64,000 nt of DNA from Secundilactobacillus odoratitofui DSM 19909 = JCM 15043. GTDB taxonomy: Bacteria > Bacillota > Bacilli > Lactobacillales > Lactobacillaceae. A program made the position numbers and the translations under genes. This document shows positions 1-8,571 of this stretch, piece after piece (position 1 is the first letter of the stretch; each line of letters opens with the position of its first letter). A model generated the notes under the pieces. The model saw only the letters and a list, made by a program, of their open reading frames with translations, was not told where the DNA came from and ran no database searches. The DNA lies in the NCBI RefSeq assembly GCF_001434895.1, contig NZ_AZEE01000027.1, forward strand, positions 534,233 through 598,232, read 5' to 3'.

Positions 1-78
1 TTTCGAAATACTCCTCCGAAAATTGTTCAATTTACAGACAAACGCTCTGAATTTTCGGCTAGTATTTAACCAGAACGG

Positions 79-247
79 AGGACTATCCGGTTTGCCGACA
101 GCAGTGACAAGTGCCAGTTGACGCTTCAGCGTTTACTGGCACTGGACGTTGCTGAGACTTGCGTTTTTTCAAAGCTCAGCAACGAGGCGTAAGACGAGGT
201 ACTCGGCTGAAGCCGGTCCCACAGCAGTTGGCAAGCCGGATAGTCCG
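79..247. repeat. Structured intergenic repeat, copy 1
   Basis: The ends form an inverted repeat: bases 79-104 pair with 222-247 over about 23 bp with few mismatches. Inside are two further hairpins (111-142 and 149-184) and a core, GAGGCG followed about 20 bases later by GCCGGTCCCACAGC (212-225). The same core recurs near 27.5 kb with arms of different sequence. The left flank (10-83) adds another small hairpin. No ORF of note lies in it. It may be a mobile repeat or a structured RNA. Confidence 0.7.
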
Positions 248-263
248 GAGTGGTAATGGCCAA

Positions 264-316
264 AATTAAAAAAGTTCAACCACATCATTCGCCTTGAGAA
301 AACGATGTGGTTGAAC
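264..316 (-). terminator. Rho-independent terminator
   Basis: A 15-bp stem (AAGTTCAACCACATC and its complement, 270-316) is followed on the minus strand by a run of six T. It lies just after the stop of the membrane protein gene at 334. Confidence 0.85.
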
Positions 317-333
317 TTACAGTGCACTAAAAA

Positions 334-2187
334 TTATTTACTAGCAGTTGATTTTAAAGACTGGTTCTCAAACGTCGATAACCCAACGTTAGCTGTGGCC
401 AGTTGATTTTTGTTAGTTGCAGTTGCCTTAAAACTGACTTTGTCACCGGTTTGAATAAACTGATAAATCGGCTCAAAGGACTTAGAGGCGGTGTCCATTC
501 GGTAAACATGACTGTCACCCTTCAAAATAAACAAAATCTGCTTATCATCCGGTTTCACAACTCGCTCAACCGTACCAGAAATTGTCTTACCGGTTACCTT
601 CGGCTCAACAGTCGTACCAGTTTTGGCACCGACACGTTGATTGAATAGCTCAAGCGTACTCTGCGCGTCGTCTCCAACAGCGTAAGTACCGCTCTGGTTA
701 TTACCATCCGCCAGTAAGTAGACGAACTTCATAAACGAATTGTTATCTCGATCAAGCATTGATACCACCCAAGTTGGATGACCATTGATCCGGTAGAGTA
801 ACGGCAGCGTCCCTTTGTAATTTTGCGGGTTAATGTCTTGTTGTGCGTATGATATAGCCCGCTCCGGTGTCATCACGTTACCGTGTTCACGATAATAGTG
901 CAGCGTGTTCGTCCGAGCATCCACAAAGGCATAACCCAAGATGGAACTTTGATGGCTGTTCACACTGGTCATACCCGTAAAGTAATAAATGCGACCCTTG
1001 TAGGCGTATGGTGTCAGCGTATCGCCACCCTCGGTCCCGGCGTTAGTTGGCTTCATCACATCATTGTGGCCACCAAAGCTCGTCGCGTTCCAGAACCCAT
1101 GACGGTATTTACCAAACATCGTCACTTCTTTTTCAACCAATTCGGGTGTTGCAGCTACGTCGACAAACTTCGGCACTTTGTTTGGTGAGTAAACTTTCAC
1201 CTTACCGTTGATTGTGTTCAACACAGCCACCTTGTAGTGTTTGAAATCCAAGTTGCGGTTAAAATACGAAATTGGCTTAGCTAAAGTTCGCACGTAATAC
1301 GGTGTGCCGTTGTTATCTACTTCAAGTTGAGAGGTTGAGCCCACCATGGTGTAACCCATGCTATAAGCGTTGATTCGACGATCAGCGTCCCGGTTGAAAT
1401 AGGCACTTGGCGTATAACGCATTGGTTTAGCGACAAACTTTGGATCAGCGTTCTTATCCGTAGCATTAGTCATAAAGTAACCAGGCACCTTTTGGTAGTG
1501 AATATACCGCCAGAAACCGCCAGAGAACTCGACGGGCGCAACGTAAACCATCTTGCCCTTGTACATCTGAACGCGCATGTGATTTAAATCATACACGTTA
1601 GAGTTCTTAAAGCTATTCAACGAGTTATTCATATCCGTTGAAACCGTCTGTGGTGCGTTTACGACCGGCGTTTCCGTACTGTTTTTAATCACGGGCATCG
1701 GTGCGCCATCTGTTGAATTGTTCATTTCAGTTTTAATGGAGCTCACAGCTGGTTTAGGGTTCATCGTCGTGATGACTGAGGCAATGCTCCCAAGCGCAAT
1801 AATCAACACCACGGCCCCGATTGCAGCACCAATGACGCGGCCGAGCCAGCCAATCGTCACACCAAAACTGCGCATTAAGCGACTAAACGCGTTATCTTCA
1901 TTTACTGCCCGTTCCGTCACTGCATCCGGATTAAACACGAAACGACGCAGAACCGCTACAACGACTAAGCCACCAATCAGCCACATTAGCCAGCCATCAA
2001 TTAACGCTGGGTAGGCCAGATCTGGCAGATTAAAATAGGTGTTCACGTAACTCACGATAAACAGTGCAACTATTGCAACTGTTCCCCACAGTCGCCAGCG
2101 CCGCGTACTGATCCACAAAAACCAGATAAACGGTATCAGCAAGCCCGATAGTTTAACTAGCGTGATCAGGGCAAAATAACTTAACAT
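334..2187 (-). CDS. Membrane-anchored protein of unknown function
   Basis: This is a 617-residue protein that I do not recognise. The N-terminal 140 residues hold about four hydrophobic segments (roughly 10-27, 33-52, 64-82 and 112-138). The remaining 480 residues are hydrophilic and presumably extracellular, with an Asn/Thr-rich linker near 140-190. The C-terminal part has several Tyr-rich segments, including a stretch of the type 'VDARTNTLHYYREHG' that loosely recalls PepSY-like modules. That resemblance is weak. The gene stands alone with its own terminator; the ATG is preceded by GAGG-type sequence. An envelope role is inferred from topology only. Confidence 0.8.
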   Translation of the reverse strand: MLSYFALITLVKLSGLLIPFIWFLWISTRRWRLWGTVAIVALFIVSYVNTYFNLPDLAYPALIDGWLMWLIGGLVVVAVLRRFVFNPDAVTERAVNEDNAFSRLMRSFGVTIGWLGRVIGAAIGAVVLIIALGSIASVITTMNPKPAVSSIKTEMNNSTDGAPMPVIKNSTETPVVNAPQTVSTDMNNSLNSFKNSNVYDLNHMRVQMYKGKMVYVAPVEFSGGFWRYIHYQKVPGYFMTNATDKNADPKFVAKPMRYTPSAYFNRDADRRINAYSMGYTMVGSTSQLEVDNNGTPYYVRTLAKPISYFNRNLDFKHYKVAVLNTINGKVKVYSPNKVPKFVDVAATPELVEKEVTMFGKYRHGFWNATSFGGHNDVMKPTNAGTEGGDTLTPYAYKGRIYYFTGMTSVNSHQSSILGYAFVDARTNTLHYYREHGNVMTPERAISYAQQDINPQNYKGTLPLLYRINGHPTWVVSMLDRDNNSFMKFVYLLADGNNQSGTYAVGDDAQSTLELFNQRVGAKTGTTVEPKVTGKTISGTVERVVKPDDKQILFILKGDSHVYRMDTASKSFEPIYQFIQTGDKVSFKATATNKNQLATANVGLSTFENQSLKSTASK

Positions 2188-2283
2188 CTCTACTCCTCTT
2201 TCCTATTCGATTCTTCCCAAATTTCTCGTTTCTAACTCCCAGTATACCAAATCAAGACGGGCTAAAAGTACGTTGATTGTTAG

Positions 2284-2326
2284 AATAACAAAAAGAGCCC
2301 TGTGCCAATAACACACGGGACTCGTT
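2284..2326 (-). terminator. Rho-independent terminator
   Basis: GAGTCCCGTGTG and CACAGGGCTC form an imperfect stem followed on the minus strand by TTTTTGTT. It serves the small gene ending at 2344. Confidence 0.75.
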
Positions 2327-2343
2327 TATAATGAACCGTTCAA

Positions 2344-2661
2344 CTAAGAAACACTAGCCGCATACGTATCTAACAATTGGACAACTTCGTTCACCACAGC
2401 TACGATATTAATTTCCTTAGCTGCCAAGGTACCACTGGCTAAGAGTTGTACCGCGATGTGTTTATCCGTCAATTCTAAATGGTACTTATCTAAAAGTGTC
2501 GTTAGCATGTAGTCTGCGCTACTCTCACGCGCCTCTTGTAACTTAAAGTCGGCTGCATGTCCAGAATCGTTTACCCAAAGGATAAAGGTCTGCAGGTTAC
2601 GGCACACGTGTGAGATAAAGTTTTTGTCTTCAGGGGTTAAAAGGTAAATGCTGTCGTTCAT
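2344..2661 (-). CDS. Small hypothetical protein
   Basis: A 105-residue acidic protein without transmembrane segments or a recognisable motif. An upstream in-frame TTG at 2679 exists, but the ATG at 2661 is preferred although its ribosome binding site (GGTGG/GTCGGG) is weak. Cysteine 20 and a mixed helical pattern are all that can be seen. It is monocistronic, with a terminator about 20 bases downstream. No function is proposed. Confidence 0.6.
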   Translation of the reverse strand: MNDSIYLLTPEDKNFISHVCRNLQTFILWVNDSGHAADFKLQEARESSADYMLTTLLDKYHLELTDKHIAVQLLASGTLAAKEINIVAVVNEVVQLLDTYAASVS

Positions 2662-3078
2662 CCCGACCACCGCTCTCAAAATAATTTCATCGTTCTCTCA
2701 TTCGTTACTTATTTTAACACAGTTTAACCCCGACCTACAGGGATTGGCAGTGGTTTTACGAATTCATAAAATAATTGAAAATGGGTATTTTTTAGTACTA
2801 AAAAAAGGGTTTTCGGAAATCGTCAGTTATTTATTAACATTATCATGTTAGGTTACACGATGATCAGTAAAACACGGACTAACTCATTGAAACATCATAA
2901 AACATTCGGTAGTATATTAACGATTGTGAATAAACAAACAATGAGTTTGCATGAATATTTTTAATCGATAACTCGATAAATTGTAACCGTTTTCTATATC
3001 AACCAATCCATGGTATCCTAGTAGTTGACAAGTGAAGGACCTTATCCATCAATTAATGTCAAGAAAGGAGTGCCAATC
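2662..3078. other. Intergenic region upstream of the response regulator
   Basis: This AT-rich gap of about 400 bases holds no credible gene. An inverted repeat, AACTCATTG near 2880 and CAATGAGTT near 2939, flanks a promoter-like stretch (TAGTATATTA near 2913). It could be an operator pair for the divergent or downstream gene, but this is only a guess. Confidence 0.4.
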
Positions 3079-3732
3079 ATGTACAACGTCTTACTGAGTG
3101 ATGACCACCCGATTTATCGGACCGGCTTAATCACCGTTATTAACCAGCAACCCCACTTCAAGGTGGTGGCCGAAACCAGTAATGGGACCGACGCAGTTGT
3201 CCGGGTTGCTGAAGGCGATATCGACGTCGTCATCATGGATCTGACGATGCCGCCTGGCGAAAGTGGTGTCAGTGCGACCCGTCGCATTCACGACACCTTT
3301 CCGAACGTGAAGGTTCTCGTCAACACAGCTCACGAAGATCACGAATCGATTGATATGGCACTCCATAATGGTGCAGCTGGCTACGTACTAAAAAACTCAC
3401 CGCAAAGTGAGTTCGTTGCTGCTTTAACGACCGTGGTATGCGATCGGATCTTTGTTGATCAAAATATCGTGTTAACACCAGCCGACTTTAAAGCCATTGA
3501 TTCTACGAAGTGTGATGAACAGCTCTACTATTACAACGCCCTCTCCAACCGGGAACGAGAGGTTTTACCGTTAATCGTACTCAGCTGCTCGAACAAAGAG
3601 ATCGCAAGTCGGCTCTACATCACAACTAAAACGGTCGAAGCACATAAGGCTAACATCATGCGAAAGCTTGATTATCCTTCCCACGCTGAGCTTGTAAGTT
3701 ACGCTGTGAAACACCACCTAGTGGATTTTTAA
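3079..3732 (+). CDS. NarL/LuxR-family response regulator (orphan)
   Basis: A 217-residue two-domain regulator. The receiver domain (about 1-120) shows the acidic pair in LLSDDHP, the phosphoacceptor Asp in VVIMDLTMP, and the conserved Lys in YVLKNS. The C-terminal LuxR helix-turn-helix begins at LSNREREVLPLI and includes NKEIASRLYITTKTVEAHKA. The ATG at 3079 is chosen because AAAGGAG sits eight bases upstream; a longer frame from 3025 lacks a site. No histidine kinase gene is adjacent, so its partner is elsewhere. Its 3' end overlaps the convergent gene by 15 bases. Confidence 0.9.
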   Translation: MYNVLLSDDHPIYRTGLITVINQQPHFKVVAETSNGTDAVVRVAEGDIDVVIMDLTMPPGESGVSATRRIHDTFPNVKVLVNTAHEDHESIDMALHNGAAGYVLKNSPQSEFVAALTTVVCDRIFVDQNIVLTPADFKAIDSTKCDEQLYYYNALSNREREVLPLIVLSCSNKEIASRLYITTKTVEAHKANIMRKLDYPSHAELVSYAVKHHLVDF

Positions 3733-4650
3733 TGACGGATAGATAATTTTAGTGGTCTGTTGTGGATGTGGCTGTTCAAGTCTGCGTTTCAAAGCGGCCA
3801 ACTTAACTTCAATAACTTGATTACGGTTAATTTTTGCGAACGCCAGCGTCTCGCTCATCAACGATTGAATTTCATTCGTTGGTCGGTGTAAGACGATGGC
3901 GTTTTGCGTTGCCAAGAATTTCAGACAAGGCAAATAATACGTCACGTGTTGCTCGGAGCAGAGTTGAACCCCAGCGTCGATCAGTCGGTTACTGGTCCTA
4001 TAATCACCCTGATTGGCGTAAAATTCCGCCGTAAAGTTGATCATCATCAAAATTCGCAGATCATACTGATTACCACACGATTCATCGTGGTGAATCCGAT
4101 CGTCACTTAGATAATGCCGAACTTTCTGGAAATAAAACCCGGCACGTTTTGTTTCGTGACGTCGATCATACATAATCCCAGATCCCAGAAAAGCAAGGTA
4201 GGTAAAAATCGTTTTTTGACTAGCGTCTAATTCGTTAAAAATCATCGCAAAATCAAAGCTAATATCATCTGCGGAAGCGTTAATCAACGTATTAACTAAC
4301 CCTCGGAGTGCAAAAAATTGGCTTTTAGCCGGTAATGATTCAATTTGAGTCTCATCGATCTGAGCTAAATCAGCCACAGCTTGACGGTAATTTTGCGTCA
4401 TCAGTTTCTTTTCAATGTGGTTTAACGTTAATTCAACATCCGTAGTAGCTGATGTCTGTTCGCCATACAAATCATCAACTTTGATCCCCATCCGGGCGCA
4501 TAATTGATTCAAAATTGTCAGTGACGGTACGTGACCGTTACTTTCAAATTTGCTCAGCGTCGCCTGCGTACAAATCCCATCACATAATCGACATTGTGAT
4601 AATTTGAGCGCTTTTCGACGGCGCACAAAATGATTAATATCCATCTCCAT
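3718..4650 (-). CDS. Rgg/GadR/MutR-like transcriptional regulator
   Basis: A 310-residue protein with an N-terminal XRE-type helix-turn-helix (about 5-60: RRRKALKLSQ ... TQATLSKFESNGHVPSL) and a long all-helical C-terminal part, the layout of Rgg-type regulators with a TPR-like peptide-binding domain. Rgg proteins often answer to short peptides, but no small peptide gene is obvious beside it. The start may be the ATG at 4650 or the second at 4644; AAGGGAG lies just upstream of both. It is convergent with and overlaps the response regulator gene by 15 bases. Confidence 0.75.
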   Translation of the reverse strand: MEMDINHFVRRRKALKLSQCRLCDGICTQATLSKFESNGHVPSLTILNQLCARMGIKVDDLYGEQTSATTDVELTLNHIEKKLMTQNYRQAVADLAQIDETQIESLPAKSQFFALRGLVNTLINASADDISFDFAMIFNELDASQKTIFTYLAFLGSGIMYDRRHETKRAGFYFQKVRHYLSDDRIHHDESCGNQYDLRILMMINFTAEFYANQGDYRTSNRLIDAGVQLCSEQHVTYYLPCLKFLATQNAIVLHRPTNEIQSLMSETLAFAKINRNQVIEVKLAALKRRLEQPHPQQTTKIIYPSLKIH

Positions 4651-5110
4651 CGCGCTCCCTTGCTCGTTGCCAATTTAATCACGTAAAATCTAATTTAGAA
4701 TAGAAATACGCCATGAATCTCCTATTAATACACCATTTAATGACCTTAATCAGTTCGATTTATAACCCAACTGATTACTTGCTTCTATTATAGCGAGAAC
4801 CACCCTCACGGACTATCAGGAATGACCCTAACACTTTTCACACTGCTTACATACTAAATGATTGACACTGAAACACCCCACTGATTTCTCAATTAAACGC
4901 AATAATCTATTCTAAAATCGTATATAAAAATCGCTTGTGGCTTCGACAATTCCACGATCACGGCAAAAAACCAACGACAGAGCATTGATTTAAAGGGAAT
5001 CTGGACAATTAAGTGTGATTTAACACGGTTTTATATGTCGGATTTCTATATAATATTTTATATAATCACTGAATTTTATACGAATTTCACAGGTATTTTC
5101 TAACACTTTT
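4651..5110. other. AT-rich intergenic region between the Rgg-like gene and preT
   Basis: No gene is seen. Two inverted copies of a short motif, TTTAGAATAG near 4693 and CTATTCTAAA near 4909, lie about 200 bases apart and could be regulator sites for the divergently oriented genes. Several TATAAT-like runs occur near 5040-5070. Confidence 0.4.
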
Positions 5111-5139
5111 TTGAGTGCTACTAGGCACCATGCTATATT
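5111..5139 (+). promoter_or_regulatory. Sigma-A type promoter of preTA
   Basis: TTGAGT (5111-5116) and TATATT (5134-5139) are separated by 17 bases. Transcription would give a leader of about 100 bases before the preT start. Confidence 0.65.
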
Positions 5140-5245
5140 GTAACCGTAGCAAGTGAAGAAACACACAATTACAATGACGAATTCTCAACTACCTACTGTG
5201 CGCTTCTTCTATTACACTCATCTCAAATAAGTGAGGACGATTAGC

Positions 5246-6478
5246 ATGACAAAAAAATACCAAACTGAAGCACCGGGTTACACGATGACCACCGTGATGG
5301 AAGAAGCCGCACGTTGTCTGCTCTGTCACGATGCCCCTTGTTCACAAGCTTGCCCGGCTCATACAGATCCAGCTAAGTTTATCCGCAGCGTTCGTTTCCG
5401 TAACATTAAAGGTGCAGCCGAAACGATTCGTGAAAACAACGCTTTGGGTGCCATTTGTGCCCGCGTTTGCCCAACTGAAAAATACTGTGAATTAGCCTGC
5501 TCACGTAGCGGCATCGATGTTCCGATCGATATTGGTGGTATTCAACGTTACGTCACAGACTTCGAACAAGCCGCTGACATGCACATCCTTAAAAAGGGTA
5601 ACAGCAACGGTATGAACGTCGCCATCATCGGTAGTGGTCCTTCAGGGCTACAAGCTGCAGTGACCCTGCTTGAAAAAGGGTACGGCGTTGATTTATATGA
5701 ACGTCAAGCCAAGGCTGGTGGTTACCTGACCTACGGCATCCCAGAATACCGTCTGCCAAGCAACATCGTTGATTACGAAATCAAACGAATCACCGACATG
5801 GGTGCTAACATTCACCTCAACACCACAATTGGTGAAGACATCACGATGGATCAATTAAAGGCTGATAATGATGCCGTTATCGTCGCTATCGGTGCCAGTG
5901 AATCAAAAGTACTCCCAATGTTTGAAAACAACGATGCGGTTGAAACCGCCGTTTCATTCTTAGCACGTACTAAGGATGCACAAGGCAACATTGATTTACC
6001 AAAAGATGCCATCGTTATTGGTGGTGGGGACGTTGCAATGGACGTTGTAACTACCTTGAAGAAGTTAGGTGTTAAGCACGTTACCGATGCCGCCTACGAA
6101 GAATTCGATGAGTTCCGTGCTTCTAAGAAGGAACTTGCCGGTGCCGAAGCAGAAGGCGTCACCATCTTAGACGGTTACATTCCTGATAGTATTGACGGTC
6201 ACACTGTTACCTTTAAGCACCGTCACATGAACAGTAAATTAACCATCGAAGCCGATAAGATCATCTTAGCCATCGGCCAAACCGTCAATGCTAACAACCT
6301 TGGGATTCGTCTCGAACATGGTGAATCACCATCGGCCGGTTACAAGACCCGCGACGAAAAAGTCTTCATTACTGGTGATATTGCCCAGGGTGATAAGACC
6401 GTTGTCTACGCCGTTCAAAAAGGGAAAGAAGTCGCCGACGAAATTGACAGTATTTTAGGAGGCAACCACAATGATTAA
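5246..6478 (+). CDS. preT: NAD-dependent dihydropyrimidine dehydrogenase subunit PreT
   Basis: This 410-residue flavoprotein would feed electrons from NAD(P)H to PreA, which reduces uracil or thymine to the dihydro form. The N-terminal iron-sulphur region has the cysteine clusters [14 protein letters not shown] and [15 protein letters not shown]. An FAD-binding GSGPSG motif follows at about 130 and a second dinucleotide motif, GGGDVAMDV, at about 255. The GltD small-subunit family shares this fold, but the next gene, overlapping by 8 bases, is PreA and not GltB. ATG 5246 is chosen over the upstream GTG because GTGAGGAC serves as its binding site. Confidence 0.9.
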   Translation: MTKKYQTEAPGYTMTTVMEEAARCLLCHDAPCSQACPAHTDPAKFIRSVRFRNIKGAAETIRENNALGAICARVCPTEKYCELACSRSGIDVPIDIGGIQRYVTDFEQAADMHILKKGNSNGMNVAIIGSGPSGLQAAVTLLEKGYGVDLYERQAKAGGYLTYGIPEYRLPSNIVDYEIKRITDMGANIHLNTTIGEDITMDQLKADNDAVIVAIGASESKVLPMFENNDAVETAVSFLARTKDAQGNIDLPKDAIVIGGGDVAMDVVTTLKKLGVKHVTDAAYEEFDEFRASKKELAGAEAEGVTILDGYIPDSIDGHTVTFKHRHMNSKLTIEADKIILAIGQTVNANNLGIRLEHGESPSAGYKTRDEKVFITGDIAQGDKTVVYAVQKGKEVADEIDSILGGNHND

Positions 6479-7736
6479 TAAGGACTTATCAATTGATTTT
6501 ATGGGCGTCCACTTTGAAAACCCATTCTGTTTATCATCATCACCCGTTGGCAACTGTTACGATATGTGTGCCAAAGCCTTTGATGAAGGCTGGGGCGGTA
6601 TCGTCTTCAAAACCATCGGACCAGAACACTTCAAAGTTGATGAAGTGTCACCACGTTTTGATGAATTAACCAAGGAAGGCACCCCATTCGTTGGTTTCAA
6701 GAACATGGAACAAATCGCTGAACACCCACTGGATGAAAACTTGGCTGACTTAAAGAAGCTCAAGCAAAACTATCCCGATAAGGTCGTTATTGCCTCCATC
6801 ATGGGGACTAACGAAGAAGACTGGGTTGAATTAGCCCGCCTGGTTGAAGAAGCCGGCGCCGACATGATTGAAATGAACCTCTCATGTCCTCAAATGACTT
6901 CTCACGAAATGGGTTCTGATGTTGGGACTAACCCTAAGTTAGTTCAAAAATACTGTGAAGCCGTTAAGCGTGGCTCAAGCCTACCAATGATGGCTAAAAT
7001 GACCCCTAACATTACCGACATGGTACCTGCTGCCAAAGCAGCCTTAGCCGGTGGTGCCGACGGGATTGCTACCATTAACACCGTGAAATCAATTTCAAAC
7101 GTTGACCTCGAAAAGAAGACCGCTTTACCAATCGTTAATGGTAAATCATCCGTTTCTGGGTTCTCAGGTAAAGCCGTTAAGCCAATCGCCCTTCGCTTTA
7201 TTCAACAATTACGGGTAGCTGCCGGACTAGAACAATTACCAATCTCTGGGATTGGTGGTATCGAAACTTGGGAAGACGCCGTTGAATTCATCTTAATGGG
7301 CTCAACCACTTTACAAGTTACCACTTCAGTCATGCAATACGGTTACCGGATCGTTGAAGACATGAAGAATGGTCTGATGCACTACATGGAAGAACAAGGT
7401 GTCGATCACTTAGCTGACTTAGTTGGTCTTGCCAACAAGAACATCGTGCCTGCTGAAGACCTCGATCGTAACTACAAAGTTTATCCTGAAATTGATTGGG
7501 ACAAATGTATCGGTTGTGGTCGTTGCTTCATCAGTTGTTACGATGGTGCTCACCAAGCCATTTCATGGGACGACAAGATTCGCCGCCCAACAATTGATAC
7601 TAGCAAGTGTGTGGGCTGTCACCTGTGCGCACTGGTTTGCCCAGTTGGCGCTATTCACCCAGGCAAGATTGTGATGAAACCTGGCCGTGAAGGCGACCCT
7701 GAAAAAGTAGATGTTGTTTCACAACGACTCCATTAA
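6471..7736 (+). CDS. preA: NAD-dependent dihydropyrimidine dehydrogenase subunit PreA
   Basis: A 421-residue protein close to the length of E. coli PreA. The FMN-binding dihydroorotate-dehydrogenase-like barrel (about 1-310) has [10 protein letters not shown], the catalytic-cysteine motif MNLSCPQM and [11 protein letters not shown]. Two 4Fe-4S ferredoxin motifs follow: [11 protein letters not shown] (about 345) and [12 protein letters not shown] (about 384). It overlaps preT by 8 bases behind AGGAGG, so translation is coupled. PreTA enzymes of gut bacteria reduce uracil and thymine and can also reduce 5-fluorouracil. The later steps (hydropyrimidinase, ureidopropionase) are not encoded here. 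Confidence 0.92.
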   Translation: MINKDLSIDFMGVHFENPFCLSSSPVGNCYDMCAKAFDEGWGGIVFKTIGPEHFKVDEVSPRFDELTKEGTPFVGFKNMEQIAEHPLDENLADLKKLKQNYPDKVVIASIMGTNEEDWVELARLVEEAGADMIEMNLSCPQMTSHEMGSDVGTNPKLVQKYCEAVKRGSSLPMMAKMTPNITDMVPAAKAALAGGADGIATINTVKSISNVDLEKKTALPIVNGKSSVSGFSGKAVKPIALRFIQQLRVAAGLEQLPISGIGGIETWEDAVEFILMGSTTLQVTTSVMQYGYRIVEDMKNGLMHYMEEQGVDHLADLVGLANKNIVPAEDLDRNYKVYPEIDWDKCIGCGRCFISCYDGAHQAISWDDKIRRPTIDTSKCVGCHLCALVCPVGAIHPGKIVMKPGREGDPEKVDVVSQRLH

Positions 7737-7747
7737 TCAACGTCTTA

Positions 7748-7793
7748 ACAAAACGCGCCGCAATGCTGGTAAACTGCTTTGCGGCGCGTTTTC
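7748..7793 (+). terminator. Hairpin after preA
   Basis: AAAACGCGCCGCAA and TTTGCGGCGCGTTTT form a strong stem followed by TTTTC. It could end the preTA transcript or act as a partial terminator before the DUF1097 gene, whose binding site follows directly. Confidence 0.75.
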
Positions 7794-7814
7794 TAAAAAA
7801 GGAGCATGATTCTC

Positions 7815-8375
7815 ATGAAAATTAGTAAAGATGTCTGGTTCTCCTCAATTGGTGTTGGTCTCTTCACAGTCATTTATAGTTTAATTTCTGGTTCCTTTAG
7901 TCTTTGGATGGGGGCTGCCGCCTTCATCGCTGCTTCTTATTTCTTTGGTGCTGGTTGCCCGACCGATAAGGTGCTCAACATCTCCGTGAGTTTCATCTTC
8001 GGTGTTGCCTGGGGGGCCTTATGCTTATGGTTATTCACCTTCCCACACTTAGGCGATGTCATCCCTAGTGCTTTGATTTTTGGCTTTTTAACCTTCTTAG
8101 CCCTGTTCCTGCAAGGCACGATTATGAAATTCGCAGTGGTGCCCGCATGGCTACTCGCTTGGGGGACAACCATGCTGATCATTTCAAACATTGCCATCAA
8201 GAGCTGGCCAGCCTTCGTCATTGAACTTCTGATTTCGATGTACCTTGGCATCTACCTAATTATTATTGGCTCAAATTACTTCTCAAAGGTCATGTTCAAG
8301 CTGTTCCCTGATAAACAGCCTGAAGAAAAACATGATGACAAATCCTCTGCTTCACATGAGGAACGGTTATCTTAA
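7815..8375 (+). CDS. DUF1097 family membrane protein
   Basis: A 186-residue integral membrane protein with about five or six hydrophobic helices and a charged C-terminal tail (KQPEEKHDDKSS). The segment MGAAAFIAASYFFGAGCP fits DUF1097, a family that includes E. coli YcdZ and has no established function. The ATG at 7815 is preferred because GGAG at 7801-7804 is properly spaced from it but too close to the ATG at 7806. It follows preA by 78 bases in the same direction, separated by a hairpin. A role in pyrimidine transport is conceivable but only inferred from position. Confidence 0.75.
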   Translation: MKISKDVWFSSIGVGLFTVIYSLISGSFSLWMGAAAFIAASYFFGAGCPTDKVLNISVSFIFGVAWGALCLWLFTFPHLGDVIPSALIFGFLTFLALFLQGTIMKFAVVPAWLLAWGTTMLIISNIAIKSWPAFVIELLISMYLGIYLIIIGSNYFSKVMFKLFPDKQPEEKHDDKSSASHEERLS

Positions 8376-8386
8376 TCAGTGCCATT

Positions 8387-8420
8387 AAACTGAGTCGCAA
8401 CTTGCGGCTCAGTTTTTTTA
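8387..8420 (+). terminator. Rho-independent terminator
   Basis: AACTGAGTCGCA and TGCGGCTCAGTT pair around a three-base loop, followed by seven T. Confidence 0.9.
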
Positions 8421-8571
8421 TTCCGCCTCCGGTAGACAGCGCTACAAATACGGCGTCTGTATCATTAAATCAAACCCGTCAATTTGACATCTAACCAAAA
8501 AAGAGTTCATTGTAAACAAAGTTATCAAAGTGTATGATAATCACCAAAATAATATTGAGGAAGCGATTATC

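Noticed and set aside
5246..6478. Glutamate synthase small subunit (GltD)
   Set aside because: The fold is shared, but there is no large subunit, and the overlapping next gene is a clear PreA with its two ferredoxin motifs.
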